A DNA stretch of 64,000 bases, from contig WEDG01001497.1 of the NCBI GenBank assembly GCA_017591395.1, positions 1 to 64,000 on the forward strand, given 5' to 3'. The translations under genes were made by a program, and so were the position numbers. The DNA is from Schistocephalus solidus (taxonomy: Eukaryota; Platyhelminthes; Cestoda; Diphyllobothriidea; Diphyllobothriidae). Positions within the stretch are counted from its first letter, which is position 1, and every line of letters begins with the position of its first letter. The notes beneath the pieces were generated by a model. The model was not told the DNA's origin and did no database searches. It was given only the letters and a program-made list of their open reading frames with translations. Positions 19,601 to 31,139 of the stretch are shown in pieces.

Positions 19601-20181
19601 TCTGGAGGTGGCTGCCCAGGGCTCTGTATGCCGGGGCCAGATTGATACAACGATTGACCAGGCTTGACCCAGGCTTCCACCAAAAACAGGTCATTAAAGT
19701 GGGAAAAGTGCGTGCCACAGCATAACTAATTCATTCCTACTCTACAAATCAGACGACGTACAAGAAACTCCACTGAGACAAGAGGCATACCGGCTACGAT
19801 GATTTCGGTACCAGGGCGTGGTCAGCAGCAAAGGTGTATCCACAAACCTAACTAGTACTAGAGTTAAACAGGTCAACGATTCAGATTACGTCTTCAACAG
19901 GATGCTGGGAGTTTCAACAAATACTAATAACAAATAAAACCACAAGAGATGGAACTAACCTTGAAGAATCGCGCACCGTTTCTGTTATAAAAACGATCCC
20001 AATTCCGACCGGCCTCTTTCAATAGCTTACTGTGCTGAAATTCCGAAGCCATACATTTGACTTGCTTCTCAAGGAGTTCCAGGGCGTCATCGGAGAGAGC
20101 CACTGTTTCAAGTGATTCAACACAAAATGGGGAGTTCTCGCGAGCGTCGGACGCCTCACCAACTGCGAAGTTTGCATTCAA
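16649..20181 (-). CDS. METTL6: METTL6, tRNA N(3)-methylcytidine methyltransferase
   Basis: METTL6 uses S-adenosylmethionine to make 3-methylcytidine at position 32 of serine tRNAs, acting with seryl-tRNA synthetase. Four exons are recognised. Exon 1 (19960 up to about 20181) has EAGRNWDRFYNRNGARFFK and donor GTTAGT. Exon 2 (18512-18695) has DRHWTTREFVEL and the SAM motif ILEVGCGVGNFIFPLLE, with a weak donor, GTGCTG. Exon 3 (17917-18193) has YACDISPKAV, AFVCDI and LIFVLSAINPDAMH, with donor GTGAGT. Exon 4 (16649-16937) has VLRPGGKLLLRDYGLYDHS, LRFGRGS and YHRQDGTFTYFF, with stop TAG. All joins keep phase. RDYGLYDH and DRHWTTREF point to METTL6 rather than METTL2 or METTL8. The start ATG is not found: exon 1 is open to 20202 without an in-frame ATG, so a short upstream exon is likely. 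A loop after FPLLE is some 20 residues longer than in human. Confidence 0.92.
17072..17488 (+). CDS. ORF inside METTL6 intron 3, opposite strand
   Basis: A 138-codon ATG-to-TAA frame lying wholly within the intron at 16938-17916 on the other strand. It contains two Cys and a basic stretch near the middle (REAKPRSLLFILL, then KSEVRKIKLRM). That segment has the flavour of the small RNA-binding-like domain in the first ORF of some LINEs, but this is too weak to assert. It could be a transposon remnant, a nested gene or chance. Confidence 0.25.
   Translation: MRLPETFKVKKTSLTSTRHRFPTDYTQIGPDCPRIIEFISFSCCPTAYISPVPKASFMLLDSGVTTDTQLLSYYHQGQREAKPRSLLFILLTGAMKSEVRKIKLRMGLAGSPPNYLREFLVQCNVNLYTDQVAGYATY
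19433..19457. repeat. (GA)n microsatellite
   Basis: Twelve uninterrupted GA units in METTL6 intron 1. Confidence 0.97.
19520..19690 (-). repeat. dispersed repeat, inverted partner of 20445-20615
   Basis: The minus strand matches the plus strand at 20445-20615 at roughly 75% by eye. The shared core is GAAGCCTGGG, then TCAATC, ATCTGGCCCCG and CATAC-GAGCCCTG. It lies in METTL6 intron 1. Translated, both read (N/D)LAP(A/T)YRAL-SHL, so the ancestral repeat may have been coding. Family unknown. Confidence 0.6.
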
Positions 20182-20444
20182 GGAAGAGAAACATTGGCTG
20201 AGCTACATTTATCACTCAAACAGTGCAAAGATCATGGTGTACAGTCAAATTGAACACGTTAGCGTAAAACGGGAGTGGAAGTAGATAAGGCAATAGGTGT
20301 TCCTTTGGCATAGAAATGCAGCATCCACTTATCAAAAGGAGGCAAACGTACGTCTCCGATTAGGCCTAATCAGTTTGATGGCACAACACATGGTTACGTT
20401 TGATATTGGTGGCGTAGAAAGATCATGGAAGACAAGCCAAAAAT

Positions 20445-20615
20445 GGATTGAAGCCTGGGCGTCCGACGAGAACTCAGTCAATCAACTTATCGATCTGGCC
20501 CCGACATACCGAGCCCTGCACAGTCACCTTCGGGCTGGCGTCACAGGTGTCTGATTGGCCCATACCCCTAAAACTGTTGCTGGTTTTTGTTGCCGCTTTT
20601 ACCTCTGACGATGGA
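20445..20615 (+). repeat. dispersed repeat, inverted partner of 19520-19690
   Basis: Plus-oriented copy of the repeat in METTL6 intron 1, located just upstream of the first recognised METTL6 exon. The two copies could pair as an inverted repeat around that exon with a loop of about 750 bases. The plus frame reads IDLAPTYRALHSHLRAGV and then stops. Confidence 0.6.
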
Positions 20616-21808
20616 CTCCAGCGAGAAAACTCAGACGAATAAAGCAATGATTCCGGCGAGCGAACAATCTTCTTCTGTACTTATAGATCATGGAAAGATT
20701 TGCAGAACTCATTCAAGAAACAGGGAAGTCACTGGAAATGGGGGAGGGGAACGACGAAGTTTTAAGCGTTACGGAATCCGATGACATTTCAGTTAGGCAA
20801 AGTCGGGTTTGCGTTCTCGCTATATTGTCAGCAGCGGTGAGCGAGCCAGTTGTTGTAACACGCCATCTGTAGTTACCATAGACAAATAGTAGGAGTCTTG
20901 TGATTGCCTTAATTTCGCCAACGGGCCCGGTCAAGTACAAGAAGAAACGGGGGACAAGAGAACACGAAGGCTATATTTCTTGCAGAAAATTCACCAACTT
21001 GACTTACCATAGGGTTTAATACAAGATAAATTGGCTGGAATTACCAAAACCGGCCGAGCGTGACTTAGCAAAGTGTGGCCGATGGGACACTTCGATTCGC
21101 AGATGATGTTGAAGGTGGGGATTTAGGCATTAAAACCGTGCCCTCACCGATGCAGTACCTCTCTTCCTTAGTAGCCCTCTGACAAAAAGAAAACTGAAAG
21201 AATCAGGTCGACTACAGGGGCGCTATATGAATCAGTCCTTCATTGTACATTTCCCGTGTACTTTGGATACACTGGCCAAACCAAACCAAAAATCTGTACT
21301 ACTGAGATTTCTAGCATACGGGGTGCATCGGAATTCGGTTTAATCTAACACCTCAAAAAGTCGATTTCTGGTAAGAGATGCCCATTTTCAGCAAAAATCA
21401 AGTTACCAACACTTGAACTGACAGTTCGACTGATAAGAGCCACATGCACTGTTTTGATCAACTGACTAAACATGCTCCATAACCTTCGCCGACGAGATCC
21501 AGAGTGAGAGGAAAAACGTACAAAAATATTCAAACGGGCTCAAAAGGACCCTCAAGCGCCGTCCTTGTATTGGAGGAGTAATCTAATTATTTAAGTCATA
21601 CCACCTTCCACTTCCAGACTTCTGGGCATTTTCACCGTTAAGCCTTCGGTGGGACGTCTGAGTAAAATAAGGTAAGTAGCAACGTTGGTCTTGACATTCA
21701 CTCGACCGGTCATGGGAATAAGGCTCTGAGATACATTTACCTGTGATTGGAGGTTGGAACGGAGATGAAAATTGGCAATGGGAAAAAAGATTAGTCTTAC
21801 AGACATAC
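20616..21808. other. intergenic between METTL6 and TSR3
   Basis: No recognised gene. The METTL6 promoter and any missing first exon should lie in the left part of this stretch; I see no clear TATA box. Short frames near 21350-21530 show no domain. Confidence 0.4.
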
Positions 21809-21891
21809 CACTGACATCATCCTTTTCACATTCAATAGACTCTGACCGCTGATCACCACTTTCTCCAAACTCATCTGATTGTAAAGATCCT
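21809..21891 (-). other. candidate alternative or downstream exon of TSR3 (acidic tail)
   Basis: An 83-base segment is bounded by a good acceptor (GCGTTTTAG) and a good donor (GTATGT). It reads LQSDEFGESGDQRSESIECE in one frame, an acidic Ser-rich tail of the kind TSR3 proteins carry after the catalytic domain. The TSR3 frame as drawn stops at 21930 before reaching it, so it would need an alternative donor in exon 2. It might also belong to an untranslated or separate transcript. Confidence 0.3.
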
Positions 21892-21929
21892 CTAAAACGC
21901 AATAAAGGTCACCCGAAGAGTAAACACAC

Positions 21930-23640
21930 CTACTCCGAGTGTTGCTGTATTTCGGCATCCAGAGCAGCATAGATATCTGAATAAGATTCAATTTTCTTGC
22001 TCTTGGTTTCCGCCAACTTTGTTTCATAGTCCTTCTGAATTTGGAAAACCTCGGCCTCCGTTCGACACTGACCATAGGCTGCCAGCAGATCTGCATTGAC
22101 GGTCAAGAAGGTGGGACCCCAAGAAAACTTGTTGAGAAGGATCTCAGCCTCTCTAGTCCAGCCGAGGATGTAGAGAGTGGCTGCAAAGGCTTCCACGCAG
22201 GTGAGCTTGTGCGGCTTGCCATAGTTAACAGGATTGACAGCCAGTAGGTACGGCACCAGTCGTCCATGAAAAAATTTCAGCTGCGACAAAAAAGCGATGG
22301 GGACAGAGAACGGTCAGATAAGATTGTTACAACCCAAGGGCTTAAGAAGAAAATAGAGATCACAACGACCCAGCATAAAACGGGCCGATATTAGATGGGG
22401 CAGGAGGTTCGAATGAGTCAGGTAGGTCGATAAGGAACAATATGATGGAATTATGACGGCAAGTTCATAGGCACATGGATCACCTTTAAGAGTACTGTTA
22501 AGGACAGATCTATGGAGCCTAATCATGTCATTTTAGTGCAGCAAGATATGCTGATAACCTGCCTGCGTAAAATATTATGCACGAAGGTCCGAAGGGCTGG
22601 AGCGCATGGAAATTAGGAGTGATAAGAGGTCCATTGAAGTAAGGGTCGAATGTACAAATCATATTAGTGTCCGAAAGCAGTTATCAGTATACTTTTGGTC
22701 CAAACTCTGGTATAAAAAAGCGTTGGTGCCAAACTTAGTGGGCTGAAAAAGTTACAGTGACATCAAGAAGCCTTATCCTATCAGAAATCAGCGACTGGGG
22801 ATGTCAGTTCAATCGTCGCAACTAGCTGCTAATAAACCCAAAAGGAAAATATAAGAAAGATATAGGAGACCACCAAACTCACAAACAAGGGAATCGGATC
22901 GAGATATGCTACTAAAACCAGATCGGAGGGAATGCTATCTCAAAAGCAAACAAGAAGATAGGACCCGAGATTAATGGCAAGTGCCGACCTGAGCAACGAG
23001 GACTGACCAAAGAGCAAAAGGCTAAAGGACAGTATAAACTTTGACGGTATAAATTTTGAAGTTATCAAGTTAAACTTTCGTTGGCATTCAAATATCGATT
23101 ACTGAAGACTATGAATGTTTGGGCCCCCTCTGTAAGCATTTTGGATCGAGATTGTAACCATAGATAAGAGATTGATGCTAACATTAGACATTTTAGAAGA
23201 CATACCTTCCTGAAGGGAGTTTTATCGAGCTGGGCCCAAGAGCAATCAATAACACCGACACCACATCGTTCAACGATGTAACGGTCATTTTTTGGGTCGA
23301 GATACTGTGTCGCAGTTGGTGTGAGGACAATCCCATGAAACGGTTCAGTTAACTTCAGTTGGCGCGTTAGACCGAAGCGAACTAGTTTCCGACCAGTGCA
23401 ACGCCTTGGATCACACTGGCCTAGATCCCACATAGCGGTAATCAGGCTGAAATTTTTAGAATTGCCATCGTTTCCTGAATTTTCCTCCGAACCCGAATCC
23501 GAACTGCCAGACGCAGAGTGAATATTTTCTCTAGTAGATGGAAATTCAGGACACTCCGTCGGCGACTCACTTCGAAAACCCTTTCTGACAGGTTTTTTAT
23601 GATATTTCTGGGGAGGACGATTGCCTTTTCTTCTTTGCAT
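21930..23640 (-). CDS. TSR3: TSR3, 18S rRNA aminocarboxypropyltransferase
   Basis: TSR3 transfers the aminocarboxypropyl group of SAM to a hypermodified uridine of 18S rRNA during late cytoplasmic maturation of the small ribosomal subunit. Exon 1 (23206-23640) starts at ATG with [20 protein letters not shown], continues through a Ser/Glu linker, then carries the family signature [16 protein letters not shown] and [16 protein letters not shown], and ends at donor AAG|GTATGT. Exon 2 (21930-22280) follows acceptor TCGCAG in phase 0 with [34 protein letters not shown] and [12 protein letters not shown], and stops at TAG. The total is about 261 residues. Human TSR3 is longer only in its acidic C-terminal tail. 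The catalytic core looks intact. Confidence 0.95.
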
Positions 23641-26227
23641 TGGCACACTTAAGGAAAAGAAGGCAAAACTTTCAGGGCCAAAGCACAAAATTCGATAAAA
23701 AAGAAATTATCCACAGACCATGTGGTAAATCAATTAATCCGCTGGTATTCGATAAGATTAAGCACCCATCCTGCATCTCAGACTACCACTTGACAGTTTG
23801 TTGGAGATGCCATAAAGTAAAACAGAAAAATATGGCTAAAGGGTAGAAGAGTTATAGATGCCTGATAATAGACAACGGTAAGCTCTCCAAAGGAAAATTC
23901 AGGCAGACAAAATGAGAAGGAAAACCATCTGCTTTGACCGAGGACGTGCAAGCAGCACAGAAGTCAAAGGCGACAATTGTCTCGCCACAACAAGAACCTA
24001 CAAGTTGTGTCCACGCGAGGGGAAAGCGTGAGTCAGAATCATACCCGGCTGAAAACCAAAAGATCGATCGGGCAACGGTGTTGTCAAGCTCAAGAATGGG
24101 TAATACGTAGCCCAGGCATTTAATTGGCATCGAAAGATTAGGAAGACGCGAACTACTAGGTAGCTGTGAAAATAAAGGCACATGACAGCACAAGATTTGT
24201 CTCCAGTTCTCCGAATCTCAAAAATTAACAGCACATAAATACGACGGAAGGGAACTTAGTTATTCTGTAATTTTCACAGAAAACCCATCATTCAAAATTA
24301 TCAACAGGTGGGATTTAGTAACAGATAAAGGATAAGTAATATTTAAATGTACAACAGAGGCCGCATCGGTGCTGCGGTAGCAAATTTTGAAAATAAAGCT
24401 GGTTTCGGTAACCTCTTCAGCACATAGGAGCAGATCGTGTCGGATTTCAACGGCCTGACAACCCTGGTGGCTCGCTGGACAACTGACTGAAGATTACCAT
24501 TTAAAAAAGCAACAAAGGAAACGACGAGCAATTCAAGCCGGGTAAAGTGGTTTAGTAATATGCAGGCCCCTCTCTTTGTTCATTGAGTATGGTCATAGGA
24601 CGGTATTTGGCAGAGCGGATTCACTTAAGCCAGAGAACGCCATGTGGTTGAAAAGCTCACAAAATTCTTCGAGCGAGTTAGAAAAAAAGGCACAGTAGGG
24701 CTTCATCTACGCACAGAGTTCAAAAACATAGCTCGCATTCCAGCATGCTTGCAGGCTAACAGTCTGCCTGTGCCCTAAAGATGAAGATCTATTAGTAAAG
24801 AATCATCCATCCCTATCACTTTTGATCACGGGTTCCTCCACTACTTTTTAAACTGGGAACATGTCGAGAGGCTAGTAGTCCGGTTGGCAGGATAATACGC
24901 TTGATCCAATGCAACGGATTCGACGAACAGATATCTCGAATGAGGTTAAATTACCTTTCGGGAATGTTCTACAAACAGCAGCTGTCGTTCACACTACACA
25001 GTGCTTGCCAAATTGACGGCTGGAACATCGAAAGCACGTACAGTTTATACTGGTCTTGTTACGTATTTTAGAAACGAAATATTAGTTTGAATTACAAGGT
25101 TAATGTTGCACAGACCGGACAGTTAAAAAGCTAACATGGGAGATAGTGACTAACCAACCCGGTAGATGAATGCATATAAACATCAAGAGTGGGGCAGTCT
25201 GTTGACGTTGGATATACCACGAGATGAGTACGTTCATCAACACAGGATGAAATACGATAAGCCGCTTTCTACGACGATAAAAATAAACACTGTAGTAGAC
25301 TCTAACCAGTTTCTTTTGTTTGTGGCAGAAATATTCGTGGCTACGGCATTCGGAGACCGGAAACGCATATACGGGTAAAACACGACTCAACCATCTACAA
25401 AGTCGGAAACATTGCCTTCAAATAAGACGTAAAATGACATCGGTTGCGGAAATTCAAATGTTGTTTGAAATTAAACGATGGGAAGATAAGTGTTGTTGAA
25501 AAATTTAACACTATTTAGGTAGTCCTAGAGAGTTGTGAAGCACTTACACAAGGTACAGAAAATTATGAGTTCAGGAAGATGAAACTGTCCTAGATACTAA
25601 TCCCGATTAGTATTTTGACCACTGAGCCGGAGTCGTATGAGATACACTACTGCATCATAACGCTTGTGCAAGATCCACGCGTAGCTTGGGTAGTATGCCG
25701 TAAGCCGATTGACCGAGGTGACAACCCCGATCGCCCGTGTGAGTGCACTACGTGTACGCCTGGGTTAAAAGGAGTCTTGTCCAGATAGCGTATGAGCAAC
25801 ACGGCCAGTCATAGAGTTCTTCCTGCCCGCCCCACTCATTGTATGGGCTCGTGCAGTCAGTGGGCGCGTGTGTGAATGTAAAAACTGAGATCTATACAGA
25901 GGAGCCTAGCAGGACAAGCGTACGATAGCGAGCGTTAACGCTGCAAAATTGTGATCAGGGTAGCGGTAAATGAAAAACTTTGCACCCGAAATATCCAAAA
26001 AATAGCCCTCAAAGCGTTTGAAGATACAATTTGAGTCCTATAATGAAAATACACTAGTTAAAATCTAAAATTAACAATTTGTGTTAAGGCATGCAAAAAG
26101 ACACGATAAAGTCCCGAGGCAAACCGTCACTTAACCCACAAACCCCCAGAGGTTTCCCAAATTGAAGTTCAGTGAAAGTTTTGAAATCTCTAGCAAATAT
26201 GTTTATCCAAAATTAGTAGACTTACCA
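23641..26227. other. no gene recognised; one GC-richer island
   Basis: Upstream of TSR3. Frames of 60-113 codons occur (for example minus 23852-24193) without recognisable motifs. About 25600-25880 is noticeably richer in CpG than its surroundings and may be an old repeat, but I found no second copy. The TSR3 promoter should lie just above 23640; no TATA box is evident. Confidence 0.35.
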
Positions 26228-28580
26228 CCAGATATTTCGTTGCCTTCCACTACGAAAACTTGCGTGTGCAAAGCGAAAGTTAAGCTCCACAGCACAAAGT
26301 AGAATTAAAATTGTTTTTTGATAGGGGACATATAAAGTGAATGTATACAGCGCGCAAAATTCCTGGTAGAAGTACCAGTAGTCAAGGGATGAAGGAACAA
26401 TAAACTCAAAGCAACTGAATGATAAACTGTGAAACACCCCAACCCACGCAAAAGATGCAAGTTAAAGAGAAAACGGGGAAAACGACGTGCCCCTGCAAAG
26501 CATGTCCTGTGCAGCTGGGTCACGACCCGCTCGTGTAAAACTTGGCATTCCCTACTTATGGACTGCGAAAATAGGTTTTTTCACCCCACTGGAACAATCC
26601 TTTCTGTGCAGTTTAAAAGTCAGAACTTTAGCGAACATTAATGTCAACGCTATTTTTCACACCAAAAGTAAATGTATTGCATTTTCCGCCCATTGGTTTT
26701 CAATAGATGTAGTTGACTTTCGCGCACTTGATATCGGTCATTTAAATGTTGACGGATAATGCCATCGTGCTCATTACACCTACTGGATTTTCCGCGGGCA
26801 GCAGCGGGAGAATTCTCTGACGATAATGGTGTTGCCCCCAGAGTGTACCAGGACTATACGTATAACCAGTGCATGCTTTTAAGTCTAAATTTAATCAAGA
26901 GCAAACACGAACACTGCCATATAAGGTTTAGTACACCGACCACGTGGGCATCTTTGAACCCTTTGAAAGGGATATGAGAAAATCGCCAAAATAAGTATAT
27001 TATTTTTATTGCTTTGCCTTTGTTCATACAGCGCCACTACTGAGGTAAAACCCAGGCAACCATGAAGTTTAAAAAATGACAGGTTGGATGGCCAAAGCTA
27101 TCACATACTTCAATTAATACACTCGTCTCAAAGTTCCTTGGGCTAACCTCAATCGAAAAGTGACACCCCTCATCGTGTCCTGGATGTAGGCTCCATAAAA
27201 GGCCAATAACAGAACCACTGGATGCTTCCAAGGTTTACTTCAACAACTTAGGAAAACACTTACTGCATATAGGAGCAAACTGTGTCACCTGATGTTAAAA
27301 CAAATTTAACTCTTTGGATAAAGATGCGTGGTGCCTACGAAAAAGATCCTTTATATGGTTGAATAGCAGGCACTGACCTTTCCCTTTCACTTCGTGGAGG
27401 CGCAGTAGACGTCACTGCTTCTGATGACCAAAATGCCCGATATGTTTGCAGTAGGTAGTTTGGTGACTGGATACACACTTTTAAGCCAATAGAGCGCTGA
27501 GAAAGTATGGGGTACTTGTTTTTTGAACGACAGAACCCTATACTCGCACAAATCTTTCCACAGTGGCTCCACGAGGCTGTGATCCACATGATGGTTATAT
27601 CGCAATAGTCCACTATCACAAATGATTTAAACTTGATAAATAAATACATGTTGTATTTTAAGCACCCAGAGGGCACTATCTGTCCGACACCCAGTATCTC
27701 CTGAACCAATTCATAATCTCCTCCAGAATGTGAAAGTCGTATTGAGAGGATGATAGGCAATCCCTTATGCAATCCAGGTAAAACCTATTCGTCTTACTAC
27801 TTAACAGGAGTCGTGACCCTAATTGGACTTCAGCAGTCACTTCAGATGAATGAGTGGTCCTATTTATCGGTCATTTTGCATATCCCATTGGATAATCACG
27901 GCATCTTCAAGCTCAAGATGGCTCGTGGGTGCAAAACACGTGGTAAAAACGGAAGAAACAAAATAGTAGCTCTCAAGCCTCCCGACAGACTGTTGGTTCC
28001 GGGTAGATGAACGGTTTACAATCCAAAATAAAGCAACGGAAGCACTAAAAGCCTAAAAATTAAACGTTGCTATACACATATATGCATAAAAACGGTACGC
28101 ATGTATTAATTAGCCGTGTTTTTCTGGACGCCATTTAAATTTTTTCACAGGCTTCAATTTCTGACGTAGAACAAAGAAGACGTAGTTTTTAATGAACACC
28201 GGGACATTAAGAAAATCCACAAAGTTGAGTTGTTTTTCACTGAGGTTCAATTTATAATAGCCGAAGAAAAAGATGAAGGGGCAGGTTCCAGGATTTTTAA
28301 TTTTCCAAGTGAGAAGACTTAGAAGATTAAACATGTGTCAATTCAAAAGCGACAAAAAGGCAAAATCGCCAAAGATAAAAACATTATCTCTTAATTAAAG
28401 TTTAACCCGGACACCTTTATCACTGGATTGTTGCTAACTGCAGCACAGGAACCCATCATTTACAGTAGTGCAAATTGATTTTTCAGCTGCATCTGGATTT
28501 TCTGTAAGAACGGCCTGCAAGTCCATCAAGAACATTTCAAGCTTCATGGCATTGAATTTCTCTTGTCAGGCATTCAGACG
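26228..28580 (-). other. scattered minus-strand exon candidates, unidentified
   Basis: Several minus-strand pieces look exon-like. One at 26228-26310 reads LTFALHTQVFVVEGNEISG and ends at the strong donor GGTG|GTAAGT. One ending at about 27374 has donor AAAG|GTCAGT after a protein-like frame. One at about 27850-27980 reads FVSSVFTTCFAPTSHLELED. One at 28454-28560 contains KFNAMKLEMFLMDLQAV and has a GTAAAT donor. I could not join them in phase or match a family; some may be coincidental. Confidence 0.2.
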
Positions 28581-30009
28581 AATCTCAGTCACCAGCATTA
28601 CATAAGGAAACCAAAAAATGAACGAAAACGTCATCTGTGTTTTCGTAATAAATATAACATGTGTGTGTTGGATTCACTATAAGTCTTAGTAATTTGAAGT
28701 TGAGGGGCTGAAACGAAAATGCGAATCATAAAACGGTTTACTTGCTCACGGATGAGTCAAAGGCACTCAGTCTGCATAGCTCTGTATATTGTGCTATCCC
28801 GTTAGTCAGTTTACATAAAAGCTCATAATCGTCGTGCGATGTGTTAGAGCTTCGACCAAATTACTTTATAACCACTGGGACTCATGACTCTGTCTTCAAA
28901 TTCGATGATTACTCATCTTACACATATTAATAGTTGGTCACAATTCTTATATAGTCGGCACCCCTGTCACAAAAAACTCAGGACAGAGTTTGTTTTAATG
29001 AGTGAAGGAGATTAATAACGGTATCAAACTACCATTCCGGAAATTACTGCATCATCCTTCGTACATAACTATTGATTCGAAAGTACCCTTATTGTGTTTC
29101 GCTAGGTAGTTGAGTAAACGTTTTCAAATTCGTTTAAATATCTTGTACTTCATCTCAATTTTTTAAAATGTTGACCTACTGTGAGGAATTTACAGAGCAG
29201 ACGCCTTTTAGAAGTAACAGAAGAACTCCAGAGTGGTACGAACACAGATAGGAAGAGCATTGTAGCTCCTTATCTTCCAAACCCAGGATTCTCGGACGCT
29301 ACACCCCAACAGAATTGACGTCGATTGGGGACAATTTCGCTGTCCATGGCTCCAGTCGCTTACCCAATTTCTGTAATGAGATTAGCATTCATATGCAGAA
29401 ATAAAACTAAGTCTTGCTTGGATAGATTTCCAATGGTAATTAATCGATGTCTTTGTTTGTTGCTTCCATGCCCTCATGTTCAAAAAACAACTTAATAATG
29501 GCTGAGACAGCCTAGATCAATAGAGTCACAGGGCTGTTGAACATGAGGAGCTTTCTGATTTGAACCACCTGGGAATAGCTGATTCTTAAAGTAATTTAGA
29601 CTGGGATGGTACTTCTACCCAATTCTATCTACTAATTTATCTATGCGTCATGTCTCACTGAAAGCCATAAGTATACTGTTTGACATTTAACTGTTTTCTG
29701 GAGCTGATAGGAAAGATTCTTTTTACATAAGTTGGCTTCAGACATAACTGGGATAGTTAGGCGAACGAAAACTAACAGAGAAAACCTTATACTCAATTGT
29801 TACAAAGAAGCGAGTACTAATAGATAGTACCTATTAAGTTTTCGACGCGTGGATGTTTGTATAGATTAGGAAAGTCGGATAACCTTTTTAGACGGTTGAA
29901 GAACAAGGACTATTTGTCCTAAAAAGCTGGTGTGGTCTACCAACAAGTCCACACCTACTTCAAGTTTATATCTGCATCTGGTTAATCCACCTACAACCAT
30001 CATTTAGGA

Positions 30010-30200
30010 TCACAAAATCCATGTAATTGATTGTGCTTCAGAACCGCGGTCAGAGTCGCTTTCTTCATTGGTGAGTGCAACACTGAGTGAGGTGGTGTGG
30101 ATATTGCTGATTTGAGAAGCTAAAATTTTGAACATGTAGCTAGGCGTCAAAATGGTGCAAACGTACTCCAGCTCCATCTGAGAGGCAGGTGCGCTTGTCA
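30010..30200 (-). other. possible exon, unidentified
   Basis: After a clean acceptor (CTGCCTCTCAG) the minus strand reads MELEYVCTILTPSYMFKILA and continues through EESDSDRGSEAQ to a stop. It could be an exon of the same unknown gene as the ORF at 30.6-31.05 kb. No family recognised. Confidence 0.2.
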
Positions 30201-30573
30201 GTAGACTGAAGGGCTGAATTATCACACAGAGGATGGTGAGACCTCAAAAGGATTCTTCACCAACAGACCTCTATACGATCATAGAATCAGGAATTCAAAC
30301 TAAGCCAAACGAATAAAGGGCTACAGATAGCATGCAATCGGCCAAACGAACTGTCGACTGATTAAGAGTCACGATTATCAAAAGTAAAATCAGAGACTAC
30401 GGACTGATACTGATACTGACTATAACCAAGAACTGAGGACAATATCTACTCCCAGTAAAACTTAACCAGCTTATTAAACGACGGGAAATTTTATAGAAAC
30501 TTACATAAACGGAACATTTTTTGAGCGATGGATTTGAAACACGACGTTCTTCAAAATTTCAAAGATAGATCCT

Positions 30574-31050
30574 CTACATAGATTTATTCCAAAAAGAACA
30601 CCATGTGACAACACAGAGCGTTATCTCACACTGTGTTCTTATAGCATAGGGTTGAAATAGTGTCGAATGCCTGGTTGGTAGAAGTTTTATGTCGAAGGTC
30701 ACTTGAACTGAGGTTGGAGTTTTAGTGGCCAAGGACATCGAATGGAGCACACGCCGAGTAACGATAAGCACTGTGAATAAATCCTGGCTAAGCTGAATAG
30801 AGTTGTCAAGCATGCCAACACTCATCGATACGATAAAACATAATACTAATGTAGAGGGACCTAAGTGTCTAATACGAGCAGAAAAAGATTGAATATCTCT
30901 AACAAAGGTTAATGGTACAAAGGCGGATGAGTTGAGAAAAAGGGGTTGACCTGTCTGGATGGAGGCGACACTGACATACTTGCTACACAACCGGTAAGGA
31001 GAACAGCGCTGTGGGCAACTGTAGAGACGGCCCTTGGGACGTGCCGACAT
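30574..31050 (-). CDS. 158-codon ORF with a hydrophobic segment, unidentified
   Basis: From ATG at 31050 (MSARPKGRLYSC...) to TAG, and open for a further 27 codons upstream. It is one of the longest uninterrupted frames outside the transposons. A hydrophobic stretch (STLVLCFIVSMSVGML) could be a membrane segment, followed by a polar region (TPTSVQVTFDIKLLPTRHST). If it is an exon it might leave at a GTGTGAG donor near 30628. The topology vaguely recalls N-terminal parts of TMEM181/Wntless-type proteins, but there is no motif-level match. Confidence 0.3.
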   Translation of the reverse strand: MSARPKGRLYSCPQRCSPYRLCSKYVSVASIQTGQPLFLNSSAFVPLTFVRDIQSFSARIRHLGPSTLVLCFIVSMSVGMLDNSIQLSQDLFTVLIVTRRVLHSMSLATKTPTSVQVTFDIKLLPTRHSTLFQPYAIRTQCEITLCVVTWCSFWNKSM

Positions 31051-31139
31051 AGTGGGAGGAGAAAATTGCGACGAGTTGCGGGAGGGAGTCGGCGGTAGAG
31101 ATGGAAAGACATCGGCTGTTTTCTCTGACACGCAGATAC

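Noticed and set aside
23640..23846. Plus-strand frame divergent from TSR3, with a CWRCH motif
   Set aside because: It starts at TTG without an ATG, has no splice support, and the isolated Cys/His group is not a known finger.
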